Part shown: one piece after another, positions 46,901 through 56,998 of the stretch
Numbering within the stretch: the first letter of the stretch is position 1
How the letters are laid out: each line of letters starts with the position of its first letter
NCBI RefSeq assembly: GCF_040712315.1
Contig: NC_134018.1
Location: 18,744,835-18,808,834 of the forward strand
DNA length: 64,000 nucleotides
Reading direction: 5' to 3'
From: Castanea sativa
Taxonomy: Eukaryota; Streptophyta; Magnoliopsida; Fagales; Fagaceae
The notes under the pieces: generated by a model
What the model was told of the DNA's origin: nothing
Database searches by the model: none
What the model saw: only the letters and a program-made list of their open reading frames with translations
Translations under genes and position numbers: made by a program

Positions 46901-47282
46901 CTGTATACGCCAACCACTCGGGGTAGAAAACTTCTTTGATAGCCCCAGCCCTCTTGAGTTTAAGCACCTTTTCCTTCACAGCCTCAGAATGTTCTCTGGA
47001 GGAGCGCCGAGGTGGTTGCCTTCTCAAAACAATAGCTGGGTTGACATTTAAATGATGACAAATGAAGCTCGGATCGACGCCTGGAGCTTCATAAGGATCT
47101 CACGCAAAAACATCAATATTTTCCTTCAGAAATTCTAACAATTCCATTTTCTCTTGGTGTGGCAAAAGTACACCGACTTGGAAGAATCTTTTTGGGTCAT
47201 CGGCTACTGGAAACTTCTCTAACCCCTCGCAATGTGTCTCATCTCCTGTCACCATTCTAGATGAATCAGGAGCCGTTAACTG
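43968..47282 (-). pseudogene. Gypsy-2 pol: RT, dual RNase H, integrase (four stops, plus one at gag end)
   Basis: It continues the gag frame without any frameshift: 43968 and 49295 are 1,776 codons apart. Internal stops are TGA 47100-47102, TAG 46365-46367, TAG 46272-46274 and TAG 44211-44213, besides the TAG at 47283 that ends gag-protease. RT has CVDFTDLNKACPKDSFPMP, MPFGLKNAGATYQR and an intact YVDD near 46560. A first, gypsy-type RNase H is followed by a second, archaeal-type RNase H with D/E/D/D (VYVDGAANQ, NNEAKYEA, FSDSQLV, THADSLA, about 45280-45690). Integrase has the HHCC finger (HEGICGSHTGG, CDQC), the DDE core (LDIVGP, SDNGVQF, AEAVKK) and a tail ending VNNLRRYYY. It could work only by stop suppression or in trans. 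Confidence 0.93.
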
Positions 47283-49295
47283 CTATAAGTCTTTGGTGAT
47301 CAAAGTCGAAGACTCGGCTTCTGTCTGATGCAGTACTGCAGCCGATATGCACTGCCTGGCTACCGATTGGCTGCCGAGAATTTCCTCAACACATTCCCCC
47401 GAGGGGAATTTAACTTTAACATGTAAGGTAGAGGAGACGGCTCCAAGCGCATGCAGCCAAGGCCTAGCAAGGATGGCTGTATATGGAGAGTACGCATCAA
47501 CCACGATGAAGTCCACCTCAACCGTTTCTGAGCCGGATTGAACGGGCAAACGGATCTGTCCCTTCGGCACAACGGCTCCCCCCTTAAAGCCTATAAGTGG
47601 CGAATCGTAAGGAGTAAGGTCTTCCAACTTCAACCTTAACCCCTTAAATAGATCAGGGTACATGATATCTGCACCGCTGCCCTGATCTATCATCACCCTT
47701 CTCACATCATAGTTCCCTATTCTGAGGGTGACCACAAGAGCATCGTCATGGGGCTGGATAGTCCCTACCTTATCCTCCTCGGAGAAGTCTACGACGGGCA
47801 AAGTGCCCTTCAACCTCTTCGGCCTGTGACCCACATCCTCGGCCTGAGGATGGGAAACCGCCATCACCCTAATGGGACCTGAGCCGGTCCTACCAGGGGC
47901 AGCGAAGATAACATTAATTGTTCCCAATGCTGGCTGAGATGTATTGTTCCTCTGGTTGTTTGAGCCAACTTGACTGACCTGCCCAGTGGGCTGACACAAG
48001 TGCTGCTTTAACTTTCCCTCACTGACGAGCTGCTCCAGATGGTTCCACAGGGTTCGACAGTTCTCGGTAGTGTGGCCCACATCCCGGTGGTACTGGCAAA
48101 AGAGGTTCTGATTCCTTTTCGCAGGGTCTCCTGCCATCTTATCAGGCCATTTAAAGAAGGGTTCCTTACGAACTTTCTCCAGCAGCTGATGTACTGGTTC
48201 CCGGAATACAGTGTTCACGGCCTGAGGTGCTGTCGAGGTGGACTGTCCAACGTAATCTCTCCTCGGCCTGTTATTGTGGTATCTGTCCGACCTGAAATCC
48301 CTTCTCTCCTGCGGGATAACCTTCTCCTTTCCCTTTCCTTGCTGTTGGTCTTCCTCCACTCTCTTATACTCGTCAATACGGTCCATGAGGCGACGTACAC
48401 TGCAAACAGGCTTTTTAGTCAAAGACTTTCTCAGGTCGTGATCAGTAGGGAGGCCTACCTTAAAGGTATTAAGCGCCACCTCATCAAAGTCGCCATCTAT
48501 TTCATTAAACATCTCCCAGTAACGATCGGAGTATGCTTTCAACGTCTCCCCTTCCCTCATGGTCATGGACAACAGCGAGTCCAATGGCCGAGGTACTCTG
48601 CTACACGTAATGAACCGTGAAGCGAATGCTCTAGTGAGCTCCCCAAACGAACTTATAGACCCCGACTTAAGGCCGTTGAACCACCTCATAGCAACAGGTC
48701 CTAGGCTAGAGGGGAAAACTTTACACATCAGGGTCTCGTTGTGAGAGTGCACCACCATCCTCTGGTTAAAGTGACTCACATGCTCCACCGGATCAGTCCG
48801 GCCATTATAGATGGTGAAAGTGGGCTGGGTAAACCTTCTGGGAAGCCTTCCTTTCTCAATCCTCCGTGCAAATGGAGATTTGGAGAGCTGGTGCAACACC
48901 CTACTCATAGCATCGTTACCTAAGCCCCTAGAATGAGGCTTCTTACGTCTGCGAGTTGGCTGGTCATCCTCCTCACCGGAAGATGTTGCACTGGTGGGAG
49001 AGCGCGACCTTGAGCTGTAGCCAGCTCCCCTATCCTCCTCTGAGGAAGAATTAGATGAGGACGGTGAAAACCTACGCTTGGCGCGGTGTAGCTTTCTCTT
49101 TAAACGGTTGATTTCCTTCTGCATGGATTTAGAACCCTCATCGTGGGTGGTGCTACCCCCCTCATGAATATGGTTAACACCTGGGTATTCTGTATGGACA
49201 CTCCCCTCACGATCCCTTCGATGTTCAAGACGTTCGAAATGATCTTCCGGCTGTGATCCCTGTGACTTTGCATGGTAAGCACCTAAGCCTGCCAT
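47283..49295 (-). CDS. Gypsy-2 gag-protease, open for 670 aa
   Basis: An open frame from ATG 49295 to TAG 47283. It has a basic Arg/Ser-rich region (about residues 65-130) and a Retrotrans_gag core (about 165-300) with CKVFPSSLGPVAMRWFNGL near residue 190. A CCHC-like finger follows near residue 400 (CQYHRDVGHTTENC), then a retropepsin domain near residue 535 with catalytic DQGSGAD and a downstream ILARPWLHALGA segment. Gag assembles particles and protease processes the polyprotein. The TAG that closes the frame is probably a mutation, since the same frame continues into RT. The gag part itself shows no defect and might still be made. Confidence 0.9.
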   Translation of the reverse strand: MAGLGAYHAKSQGSQPEDHFERLEHRRDREGSVHTEYPGVNHIHEGGSTTHDEGSKSMQKEINRLKRKLHRAKRRFSPSSSNSSSEEDRGAGYSSRSRSPTSATSSGEEDDQPTRRRKKPHSRGLGNDAMSRVLHQLSKSPFARRIEKGRLPRRFTQPTFTIYNGRTDPVEHVSHFNQRMVVHSHNETLMCKVFPSSLGPVAMRWFNGLKSGSISSFGELTRAFASRFITCSRVPRPLDSLLSMTMREGETLKAYSDRYWEMFNEIDGDFDEVALNTFKVGLPTDHDLRKSLTKKPVCSVRRLMDRIDEYKRVEEDQQQGKGKEKVIPQERRDFRSDRYHNNRPRRDYVGQSTSTAPQAVNTVFREPVHQLLEKVRKEPFFKWPDKMAGDPAKRNQNLFCQYHRDVGHTTENCRTLWNHLEQLVSEGKLKQHLCQPTGQVSQVGSNNQRNNTSQPALGTINVIFAAPGRTGSGPIRVMAVSHPQAEDVGHRPKRLKGTLPVVDFSEEDKVGTIQPHDDALVVTLRIGNYDVRRVMIDQGSGADIMYPDLFKGLRLKLEDLTPYDSPLIGFKGGAVVPKGQIRLPVQSGSETVEVDFIVVDAYSPYTAILARPWLHALGAVSSTLHVKVKFPSGECVEEILGSQSVARQCISAAVLHQTEAESSTLITKDL

Positions 49296-49322
49296 AGTAT
49301 CCCTGCCTCTTCTAGACTAGAT

Positions 49323-49340
49323 TTCCCACAGACGGCGCCA
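49323..49340 (-). other. Primer binding site of gypsy-2
   Basis: On the minus strand TGGCGCCGTCTGTGGGAA, two bases from the 5' LTR, as expected. Its complement ends in the tRNA-like ACGGCGCCA; I do not assign the tRNA. Sister sites occur in gypsy-1 and gypsy-3. Confidence 0.85.
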
Positions 49341-49342
49341 AT

Positions 49343-50092
49343 TGTAAGTGCACAATTGCACCTGGCCCCAAGAACAGTTACGGGCTCAGGCCCAATGAGC
49401 CTTAAACAATATGATTTGTAGAGTGTGGGCTTGAAACCCAGGTTAGAAGTGTTTGAGGATTAAATGACAAGCCAAAGATTGTAAACACTTAAAAACAACA
49501 AGGAATACTGTAAATCAACCTGCTCGGACGTAAGCCGAGAACAATTCTTATATTATCTCTTTCTCTTTTTTCTTTTTCTTTTTTAGATTACAAAGAAGGG
49601 ATCCCCCATTTCTGTTCTAGGTTGCTCCTTAAATACTCTTCTTTTTGATACTTTGTACACGTGTTGCCCCAACTCCCCCTTAGCCTAGATATTTCTTTTC
49701 TCAGTGCCTTTGAATAGTAACCAGAAGTTTCCCTTCCACTGTTCAGGTGTAACTTCCCCATTAATGCGGCCAGGGTGGTAGGTGCAGGGTCTTTAATGTG
49801 GAGGTGACAGCCTTTATCTTTGGTATTTCCTTAACATCGGTGCTTCTAGGGCATTCAAGGGTTTCCCCCCTTTAACCATCGGTCTTAACCGTGTCATTCC
49901 CTAACCTTTATCATGAAGTCCCGGGTTCTCCGGTGTCCGTCCGAAGAGAAATTCACCCTCGGCTGGATCCTCGGATCCTCGGCGTATGGGCCGACCCGTA
50001 GTACTAACAAGTTCTAAACCCAAGAGTAGGTCGGCCTTCCCTAGCATGGCCCAAAGGCCCACATCTCCATCAGGGTCTTTTTACTCCCCACA
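49343..50092 (-). repeat. Gypsy-2 LTR, right (5') copy
   Basis: 750 bp, TGTAAGTGCACAATTG to TACTCCCCACA, followed by the target duplication GTCAA. It differs from the left copy at about nine sites by eye (roughly 1.2%), no indels. Confidence 0.95.
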
Positions 50093-50175
50093 GTCAATAC
50101 CACTAAATTACAATGCTTTTGATAGATATAAATATTGACCATATATTTATATATGGTTTTTTTAACTAATTCTTA

Positions 50176-50176
<1 letters not shown>

Positions 50177-50212
<36 letters not shown>
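50177..50212. repeat. (ATT)n microsatellite, left
   Basis: About 12 ATT units directly abutting CAGTGGCGGC at 50213. A matching (ATT)n tract abuts the other side of the older element at 51992. Confidence 0.9.
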
Positions 50213-50214
<2 letters not shown>

Positions 50215-50774
50215 TGGCGGCTTTAAGAATTTTTTTTTAAGAGGGTCAATAAGAAGATAAATCTTAGATAAAATGAATCTTGTGGTCTATGATATATCTT
50301 TATTGCAAAAAAAATAGTATATAAACTATTGGTTCATTTGGCATATAGTTTCACAATACGATAAATATATTAATTATTATTGTCAAGCAAAAAATTAGAT
50401 AAACTGTTCCCAAATAGATACTAAGAAAATTTTTGTTGCATTAACATTTGCTTATATCTTCACTCAATCACTCTTAACCTGTCCCACTCCCATAGTCCCC
50501 CACTCAACAAATAACAAATTAAAAGCACTTTAGATTTAGCAACTAATTTTTATTTTCAGGGTTTTAGATTAAATTGGCTTGTTGTTAGGCTTTTTTTTTT
50601 TTTTTTTTGCTTAAAAATACCAAGATATTGGTCAAATAATTAAATTTAAGGTTATTTTAGTTGTGCCAAAAAAAAATTAAAGTTAGAGTGTTCAAAATTT
50701 TATTTTAGAGGTTCAAAAAAAAAAATTATATATTATATATTGTCTTTTGCCAAGTCAGGGGGTTCATTTGAACC

Positions 50775-51970
50775 CCCTTAGCTAGGGGTGAGCAAAAAGT
50801 CACCGGCACCGATCCAACCGACCGGCACCTATCGTCCCACACCACCACTGCAACCGACCGACGAAGCCAATGCCGGTGATCGGAGTGCGAAGGGAGTTCT
50901 GATGCCGGTGCGGTGCAGTCACTGGAGCTGGAAATCCGAAACCAAGAGGTCACCGAACCGAACTGATACCTGCATCTCCACTTCTTAGTTCTATTTAGAT
51001 ACGACGTTGTTGACTCGCTGTACAGGTTCTCTTCTCAGAATCTTGTTTGAAGTTTTTTTTTTTTTAAATAAAATGTCGTTGTACTGGTATGGGTGTTATT
51101 AAAAAAAAACAAAACTGTGCCGTTTTAGGCTAGGTTTTCAGATTCTACCCTAGTATAAATTCATTCTTTTGTCTCTCATAAGTCATAACCCTCTAACTCT
51201 CTCTCTCTCTCTCACCTAATTGTGATGCCTTACCTCGCCTCGCCTCTTCGCTCTCGCTCTCGCCTCTCACCTCTCGCTCTCCCTCTCGCCTCGCCTCGCC
51301 TCGCCTCGCCTCTCGCCTCTCACTCTCGCCTCACTTGACTATGATTATGTACTGACTGGATTACACAATATTTATTTGGCATAGTATGATAATTTCATTA
51401 CAAATGTCATGTATGATATATGTTATATGTTACAGCTTTAATTAAATATGAAGGCTGATTTTGCAGGCATCGCTTTCCATGGGTTCAGCCATAATTAAAT
51501 ATGAAGGCTGATTTTGCAACTAAGCTCAGTGTTGTATTCTTCAAAATTTTACTGGAATGTAATGTCCATAGTTGTTGTTAAACCTAATACTGTGCATGTC
51601 ATTTATTGATCCTTATCAGTGTCTCTTCTTTCCTTTTTTTTTTTTTTGTTAAAAAAGTTAAGCCTGCCTACCCATTTATATACATGCAATGGTTTTTGGC
51701 TTTGCCTTGGTTGAAGAAAACTTGGCACGGAAATGTTTCTGTTGAACAGATTTATTTTATAAAAACAAAAACAGATTGTTAATGTTTCAAATCAAACCGA
51801 CCAAACCGATTAAATAGAGCCAATCAAACCGCACCGCTATAGGGCGGAAAACCGACCTTAATCGGTATGCATCAGTTTTAATTATTACTAAACCGATCCC
51901 TATCGGTTTGATAACAAATTAAAAAAAAAAAAACCAAGCCGACTAAACCGCACACACCCCTACCCTTAGC
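50775..51970. mobile_element. Nonautonomous hAT transposon with 8-bp target duplication
   Basis: The body 50783-51962 (1,180 bp) is flanked by the perfect 8-bp duplication CCCTTAGC (50775-50782 and 51963-51970). Its ends are TAGGGGTGAGC and, in reverse complement, TAGGGGTGTGT, typical hAT termini. Subterminal AACCGACC/CCGACC-type repeats crowd both ends (about 50800-50960 and 51790-51955), the likely transposase binding sites. No transposase ORF is present. It contains a CT- and CTCGCC-rich low-complexity block at 51196-51338. Confidence 0.9.
51196..51338. repeat. CT / CTCGC low-complexity block inside the hAT
   Basis: (CT)n grading into tandem CTCGC and CGCCT units, strongly strand-asymmetric. 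This could be a repeat expansion within the transposon interior. Confidence 0.85.
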
Positions 51971-51988
51971 TATGGGTAGCGCCGCCCA

Positions 51989-51991
<3 letters not shown>

Positions 51992-52040
<49 letters not shown>
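51992..52040. repeat. (ATT)n microsatellite, right
   Basis: About 16 ATT units immediately right of the old element that hosts the hAT. Confidence 0.9.
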
Positions 52041-52102
52041 TGCAATTGTTTGTGTTTTTATTCGGCCAGGGCTACCTACAGCCAACTTAGACCGATGTCC
52101 AC

Positions 52103-52145
<43 letters not shown>

Positions 52146-52346
52146 TATATTGAGCTAAGACACGTACATGCTGATAATGTAATGTTGAGAATTTGAAGCA
52201 CACAAAGGTAAACAGTGGTCAACAGGAAGAGGTCCTAGTCTAAGGAGGAAAACATATTGCGTCGTTACAGATTTCCACTGCCAACTTAGACTTCTCCACG
52301 AGGTGGTCTTGAGTGAGAACATATCCCATATTTATATAAGGAATTC
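52041..52346. other. Intergenic with (TA)n at 52106-52150
   Basis: No gene is recognised. The block at about 52304-52345 resembles 37306-37345. Confidence 0.5.
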
Positions 52347-53390
52347 CTTATTGATAGGCCAAGAACGTATTGACCCCTTGTGATAGATTAATTAATTAAT
52401 TAGCTAAGTTCAATTAATTAACCAATTTAACATGCGAAGCATGGTAGCACAAACAAATCACCAATTAAACTAAGTATGCAGCGGAAAATAAATGACACGG
52501 TGATTTGTTTACGAATGGGGAAAACCTACACGGCAAAAACCCCACCGGGTGATTTTAAGGTCACCACTCCCGAAAATCTACTACTATCACAACAAGTGGT
52601 TACAAGTAAAGGAATCCCAAGTACCTTACCAACCTACAGTTGAACCCTTACCCCAATACCCAATTGAACTTGTTCTGTAGTGACAATTTCTCCTTTCAAT
52701 GCATGGCTCCCAAATACGTGACTAACCAATTACGCGGATCCCAATACGCGACTTCAATCACCAACTAGAGAATATTGTTGGCTGCAAAGTTCTTCAATTC
52801 ATCCACAAACGAAGATCAAAAAGATGCTCGGTTACAAAACCCTACGATGCATACTACACAGCAACTTCTTCACAAGAGAGATGAACTAGGGCAAAAACTT
52901 TGTCTTTGATCACAACCTGCTTGAACAAGGATTTCTCAATGCTTGTACAACTTGTGTACACTTTTACGGCCCTTAAAATAATCCTTTTATATGTCTAGGG
53001 TTAGGAGAAAAGATGGCCCAAAGACACATCCACAGATTGGAATCAAAACAGAACTCAAAATCTGTTTTTCTTAAACCTCGACAGATAGAGGCATCGAGAT
53101 GCTGTCGAGCAGCTGTCAAGCCACAGGGTTGGAACAACTCTTTAAACCTCGACACATGCTAGCTGTCGAGCTAGCTGTCTAGCTTTAATGAACTTGCACT
53201 TTTCAGCATGTTTCTTGGACAGACTTGATGACTTCAACACTTGATCTTGAAACACAGTTTCTTGAAGTATAAAACTCATCCTAAATCTACCCAATTACAA
53301 GTAAAGTGCGTTTTGTCAAAGGATTAGCCAATTACATAAATGAATGACATATGTTCTTAACAAGCGAAACACATATGTCTTAACACTTAT
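52347..53390 (-). mobile_element. Solo LTR of the copia-2 family with target duplication
   Basis: A single LTR (52352-53385, 1,034 bp) flanked by the perfect duplication CTTAT (52347-52351 and 53386-53390). On the minus strand it starts TGTTAAGACATATG and ends GGCCTATCA, matching the 1,030-bp right LTR of copia-2 along its length. The TATA box (TATAAAAGG, minus, about 52979-52987) and the CTCGAC/CTGTCGAG array upstream of it (about 53075-53185) are present. The internal region was presumably lost by recombination between LTRs. Confidence 0.93.
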
Positions 53391-53684
53391 TTAGCTGAAA
53401 CTATTTTTTTTTAAAGTGTAGAAAAAAAAAAGGTTAAAAAATAAGCTAATTAATACAGTGAGACTTATGAATACTATCAAAAAGTGCAATGAGACCAATA
53501 AATAGTATTAAAAAGTGTAATGAGACTCATGAATAATAGCAAAAAAAACTGAAAGTGGAGATAAGCTGAAAAATTCAGCTCATCCCCAACGCACACGGAG
53601 ATTGTGAGGGTACAATATTAGACTTTTATTAGCAACTAGTGTCAAGAAGCAAATTCAATATAATTTTTGAGCTCATGGGCATCT
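53391..53684. other. Intergenic, partly homologous to 37398-37474
   Basis: No coding content. The last 75 bp or so match the block near 37400-37474. Confidence 0.5.
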
Positions 53685-54517
53685 TGTTGATGAAGGCCAA
53701 ACTCCCCTAGCCATGTGTAGGTCTTGGAGTTTTAGAATCCGTTTGAAAACTGTTTATTTTGCTGAAATTGAAAACTTTTTTACTGAAAGTATGTAGAAGA
53801 AAAAAAAAGTTGACTTTTCGAGTAATGGAACCCAATTAACAGTGCAATGAGACCCACTTTAGGAGTTGTACGGGGAGTTACTCTTCCTCAAGCCCATTGA
53901 TTATAAAAGCCCGTCATATTGGTGCCACGAGTAATACCTTGCACTCATTGAGCCCATGAACTCAGCCCAAGCAAGCTTTGACGCCCATCAAAAGCCCCAA
54001 ACCACAAGACAAAGACACTTGTGACATGAACGGCAAAGGTGAGATCCTACCTGGTCAGGGAATGCAATCTCTCGGGAATATGAGTCCCAGAATGCTCGGC
54101 ATCACCTAAGGAGTATCGCTGCCAGATAGTCCCTCTAACGGTGGAACCAGTTCCAATGCCACTCTCACCACCTCCCACTCCCAACTAAACACCCACTTAA
54201 GAGTAATAGCATTGGACCTCTCTTCCCACTCACCATGAAAACAATCATGACCCTTCCACTAGCCTTGGGCTATAAATAAGATATGGGAATTCAAGAGAAA
54301 GGGTTGGTTTTTGAAAGGGGGGGGGGGAGAATAGAAACTGAGAAAAGAGGGTGACCATTCTAGGAGAGAAGGAAGAGCAAGTTTGAGAGTACAGAAAACA
54401 AGGGTTCTTGGGTTGCCGAGCGTAGAATCACCTATAGTAGGAAATCCAAAGCCCACAATATAAATAGATTGTGAGCCCAGATAGAAGTTAGGCCTAACAA
54501 CTACTTTTAGGTACGCA
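53685..54517 (+). repeat. Gypsy-3 5' LTR
   Basis: Starts TGTTGATGAAGG and ends about GTACGCA just before the primer binding site; about 833 bp. It has a TATA box TATAAATA at 54271-54278. Its partner LTR is outside the window, so the boundaries rest on the TG/CA ends and the primer binding site. A G-run lies near 54320. Confidence 0.65.
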
Positions 54518-54521
54518 TAAT

Positions 54522-54539
54522 TGGCGCCATCTGTGGGAA
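54522..54539 (+). other. Primer binding site of gypsy-3
   Basis: TGGCGCCATCTGTGGGAA, one base different from the gypsy-2 site; it fixes plus-strand orientation. Confidence 0.85.
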
Positions 54540-54581
54540 TCTCCTACGTAGCTGTGGTTCTATCAAGACACGCACAGGAAA

Positions 54582-55909
54582 ATGTCTGGGGGTCGACTAG
54601 GAAGTTATGTTGAAAATGGCTCTAGAGGGTCTTCGCGGGGGTCCACATGGTGAGAAAGAAGGCAGAAAAGGCGTGAAGACAGGTAACATGAGGAAGCAGA
54701 ACAATTTGGGCCTGAAGAAGGATCGTTTCAAACACTCCGGACAGTATCCAACGCCTCAAGGCACAACCGCTACGACAGAAAGGACTGGGAGCTTGAGCAG
54801 AGGGACCAGGAGCTCGAGCGTCTACGTAGGATGGTGAGGGATTTGGAGTTGGAAGCAAGGGGTAGACATCGAAGAAGGGACCATGAGGAACGAAGGGAAA
54901 GGTTGGCTAGTGTAGGGAACCATCGTGCATCAGGGTCCCATCAATCCAGGTCTCATCGACACCGTGATCGTTCAAGGGAATATGCGGACCGTGATTCGAC
55001 TTCCCCAGATGGGGTACGATCTCGAAATGTGGCCATGGACGCAATGAGCTGGGCGTTGCGCCAAGCTGCCCGATCACCATTCTCGAGAGATATTGAAAGT
55101 GCACCTATGCCAAGCAAATTCACACGGCCGCTGTTCAACTCCTACAATGGAAAGACAGACTTGGTGGAACATGTAAGCCACTACATTCAAATGATGTCTC
55201 TACATGCTCAAAATGATGCGCTGATGTGTAAAGTCTTCCCTTCAAGCCTCGGCCCCACTGCTATGAAATGGTTCAACAGATTAAGGAAAGGCTCGATCCA
55301 CAATTTTTTCAAATTGATCCAAGAGTTTGGTGTAAGATTCATGACTTGCAGCAGAGTTCCGCAGCTCGTGGACATGTTGCTGTCAATGAAAATGGGGGCT
55401 GGGGAGACCCTCTGCAACTATGCTAACCGATACTAGGAGTTGTATAACGAGATCGGCAAGGGGAATGAAAAGATTGCGGCGAGCACTTTTCGAATGGGGT
55501 TGCCCAAGGATTCCAAACTGAGGGAATCCTTGACGAGGAGACCTCCTGAGGATATGAGGTAGCTGATGAGACGTGTCGAGAAGTATAAGTGGTTGGAAGA
55601 TGATCGGTTACAAAGCAAGGGGAAGACCCCGGTCATAAATCATCCTTGGAATATCTGTTTCCAACCCAAAATCCAGAAGGATCTGAGGATTCAAGAGCCA
55701 GGGCTGAGAATGGGAGAAGTGAATGTAGCCTTCAAGGAACCAGTGCACAGGATTATCGATCGAATAAAAAACAAGTCGTATTTTAAGTGGCCGAACAAGA
55801 TGGGGGGCGACCCATCGAGAAGAAATCAGAATTTGTATTATACATACCATAAAGATAAAGGGCACACCACCAAGCAATGCAGGGTGTTAAAAGATCATTT
55901 AGAGTAGTA
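54582..55909 (+). pseudogene. Gypsy-3 gag remnant
   Basis: The likely start is ATG 54582 (MSGGRLGSYVENGS). An early TGA and frameshifts follow, then the Arg-rich segment and gag core from 54831 (FTRPLFNSYNGKTDLVEHVSHY, CKVFPSSLGPTAMKWFNRL). TAG at 55434-55436, TAG at 55560-55562 and others interrupt the frame. The finger region at about 55838-55880 reads YYTYHKDKGHTTKQC, where the first Cys of the gypsy-2 finger is Tyr. Confidence 0.8.
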
Positions 55910-56144
55910 GGTGAAAGTGGGGTATCTGAAAGAGTTTGTGGTGGCACCGAGAAATCAAGAAGCTGGGCATGCGTATTGGTTGCGCGGGAATCCCCTTCCA
56001 CCCCTCTGGGAATAATAGAAGTCATCCACGCAGCTCCAAGAGACGTTCAGGCATCTAGGAAAAAAGGGGTATTGGTTGTAGTACCAGCAGAAAACTATAT
56101 AGAAGAGCAATCCTCTGGAAAGAGGTTGAAGTACACCCATTGCT

Positions 56145-56998
56145 TTTAATGATGACGATATAGAGGGCACAATTCAACCACACAACAATGCATTAGTGGT
56201 TACGACCCAGATGAACGGCTTCATAGTAAAGAGGGTAATGATAGATCAGAGGAGCGGTGCGGATGTGATGTACCCCAACTTATATAAGGGGCTTGGTTTG
56301 AAGAAGGAAGACTTATCCAAGTATGATACTCCATTGATGGGGTTTGACGGCCATATGGTAATCCCGAAAGGATAGATTTCGCTTCCTATAAGTATGGAGG
56401 GTAAAGAGGTGATCGTAATGTTTATAGTGGTCACTTCTTTCTCATCGTACATCGTAATCCTCGAAAGGCCGTGGATTCATGCCATGGGGGTCGTGCCTTC
56501 CACCCTGCATGTGAAGGTCAAGTTCCGCACCGAGAAGGGAATCACTGTGATAAGGGGCAATCAATAGGTAGCTAGACAGTGCTTAGTGGACGCAGCCATT
56601 CGAGGAATCGGGCAAAGGGAGTCCACCACGAGGTGACCGGGGTTGACCCCGAGTTCATAGTTCACAAGCTTAGCGTGGACCCTCTGTACCCTCCTAAGAA
56701 GTAGAAGCCAAGAAGATCGGCTAAAGAGCACGTCAAAGCAGTAAGACAAGAGGTTGGAAAGTTGAAGGAAGCCGGGGCCATAAAAGAAACATTCTTTCCG
56801 AAATTGCTTGCAAACATTCTGGTAGTAAAGAAGAAGAGTGGTAAGTGGAGGGTTTGCGTTGACTTTACTGACTTAAACCGGGCATGCCCAAAAGACCCAT
56901 TCCCGATGCCGAAGATTGATCAGCTGGTAGATGCCACTTATGGGCACCCAAGGATGAGTTTTCTGGATGCTTTTCAGGGTTATCACCAAATTTCCCTG
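56145..56998 (+). pseudogene. Gypsy-3 protease and truncated RT
   Basis: The protease region reads VMIDQRSGADVMYPNLYKGL, where the DxGSGAD motif has Gly replaced by Arg, then MGFDGHMVIPKG followed by a stop, and ILERPWIHAMGV. RT begins near 56760 (EAGAIKETFFPKLLANILVVKKKSGKWRVCVDFTDLN) and is cut after AFQGYHQI by the Athila insertion, before the YVDD motif. Several stops lie between protease and RT. Confidence 0.85.

Larger units (their letters stand above)
38352..50097 (-). mobile_element. Near-complete Tat-type Ty3/gypsy retrotransposon
   Basis: The element body is 38357-50092 (11,736 bp), flanked by the perfect target duplication GTCAA (38352-38356 and 50093-50097). The LTRs are exactly 750 bp each and differ at about nine sites by eye, which points to a recent insertion. 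Gag-pol reads on the minus strand in one frame with five stops. An antisense gene (39616-42164) and a 151-bp tandem array lie in the 3' region. The dual RNase H, antisense ORF and tandem array are Tat-lineage hallmarks. Confidence 0.95.
50213..51988. mobile_element. Old repeat element split by a hAT insertion
   Basis: CAGTGGCGGCTTTAAG at the left and, after removing the hAT, AGCTATGGGTAGCGCCGCCC at the right resemble the ends of a family often seen in plant introns, with a GGGGGTTCATTTGAACCCCC palindrome (about 50758-50777) near the right end. The terminal repeats match only partly (GGCGGC). Both sides abut (ATT)n, so it seems to have inserted into a trinucleotide microsatellite. Its class is uncertain; there is no ORF. 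Confidence 0.4.
53685..56998 (+). mobile_element. Gypsy-3 (Tat-type), 5' half, interrupted by Athila element
   Basis: It comprises a 5' LTR (53685-54517), a primer binding site, gag, protease and the first third of RT, all on the plus strand. The RT frame stops abruptly at AFQGYHQI where the TG of an Athila LTR begins (56999). The remainder should lie beyond the right edge of the window. The protein is close to gypsy-2 in domain order and wording. Confidence 0.88.

Noticed and set aside
48039..48620. 193-aa plus-strand ORF inside gypsy-2 gag
   Set aside because: Antisense shadow of the conserved gag frame; no splice or domain evidence, unlike the real antisense gene at 39616-42164.
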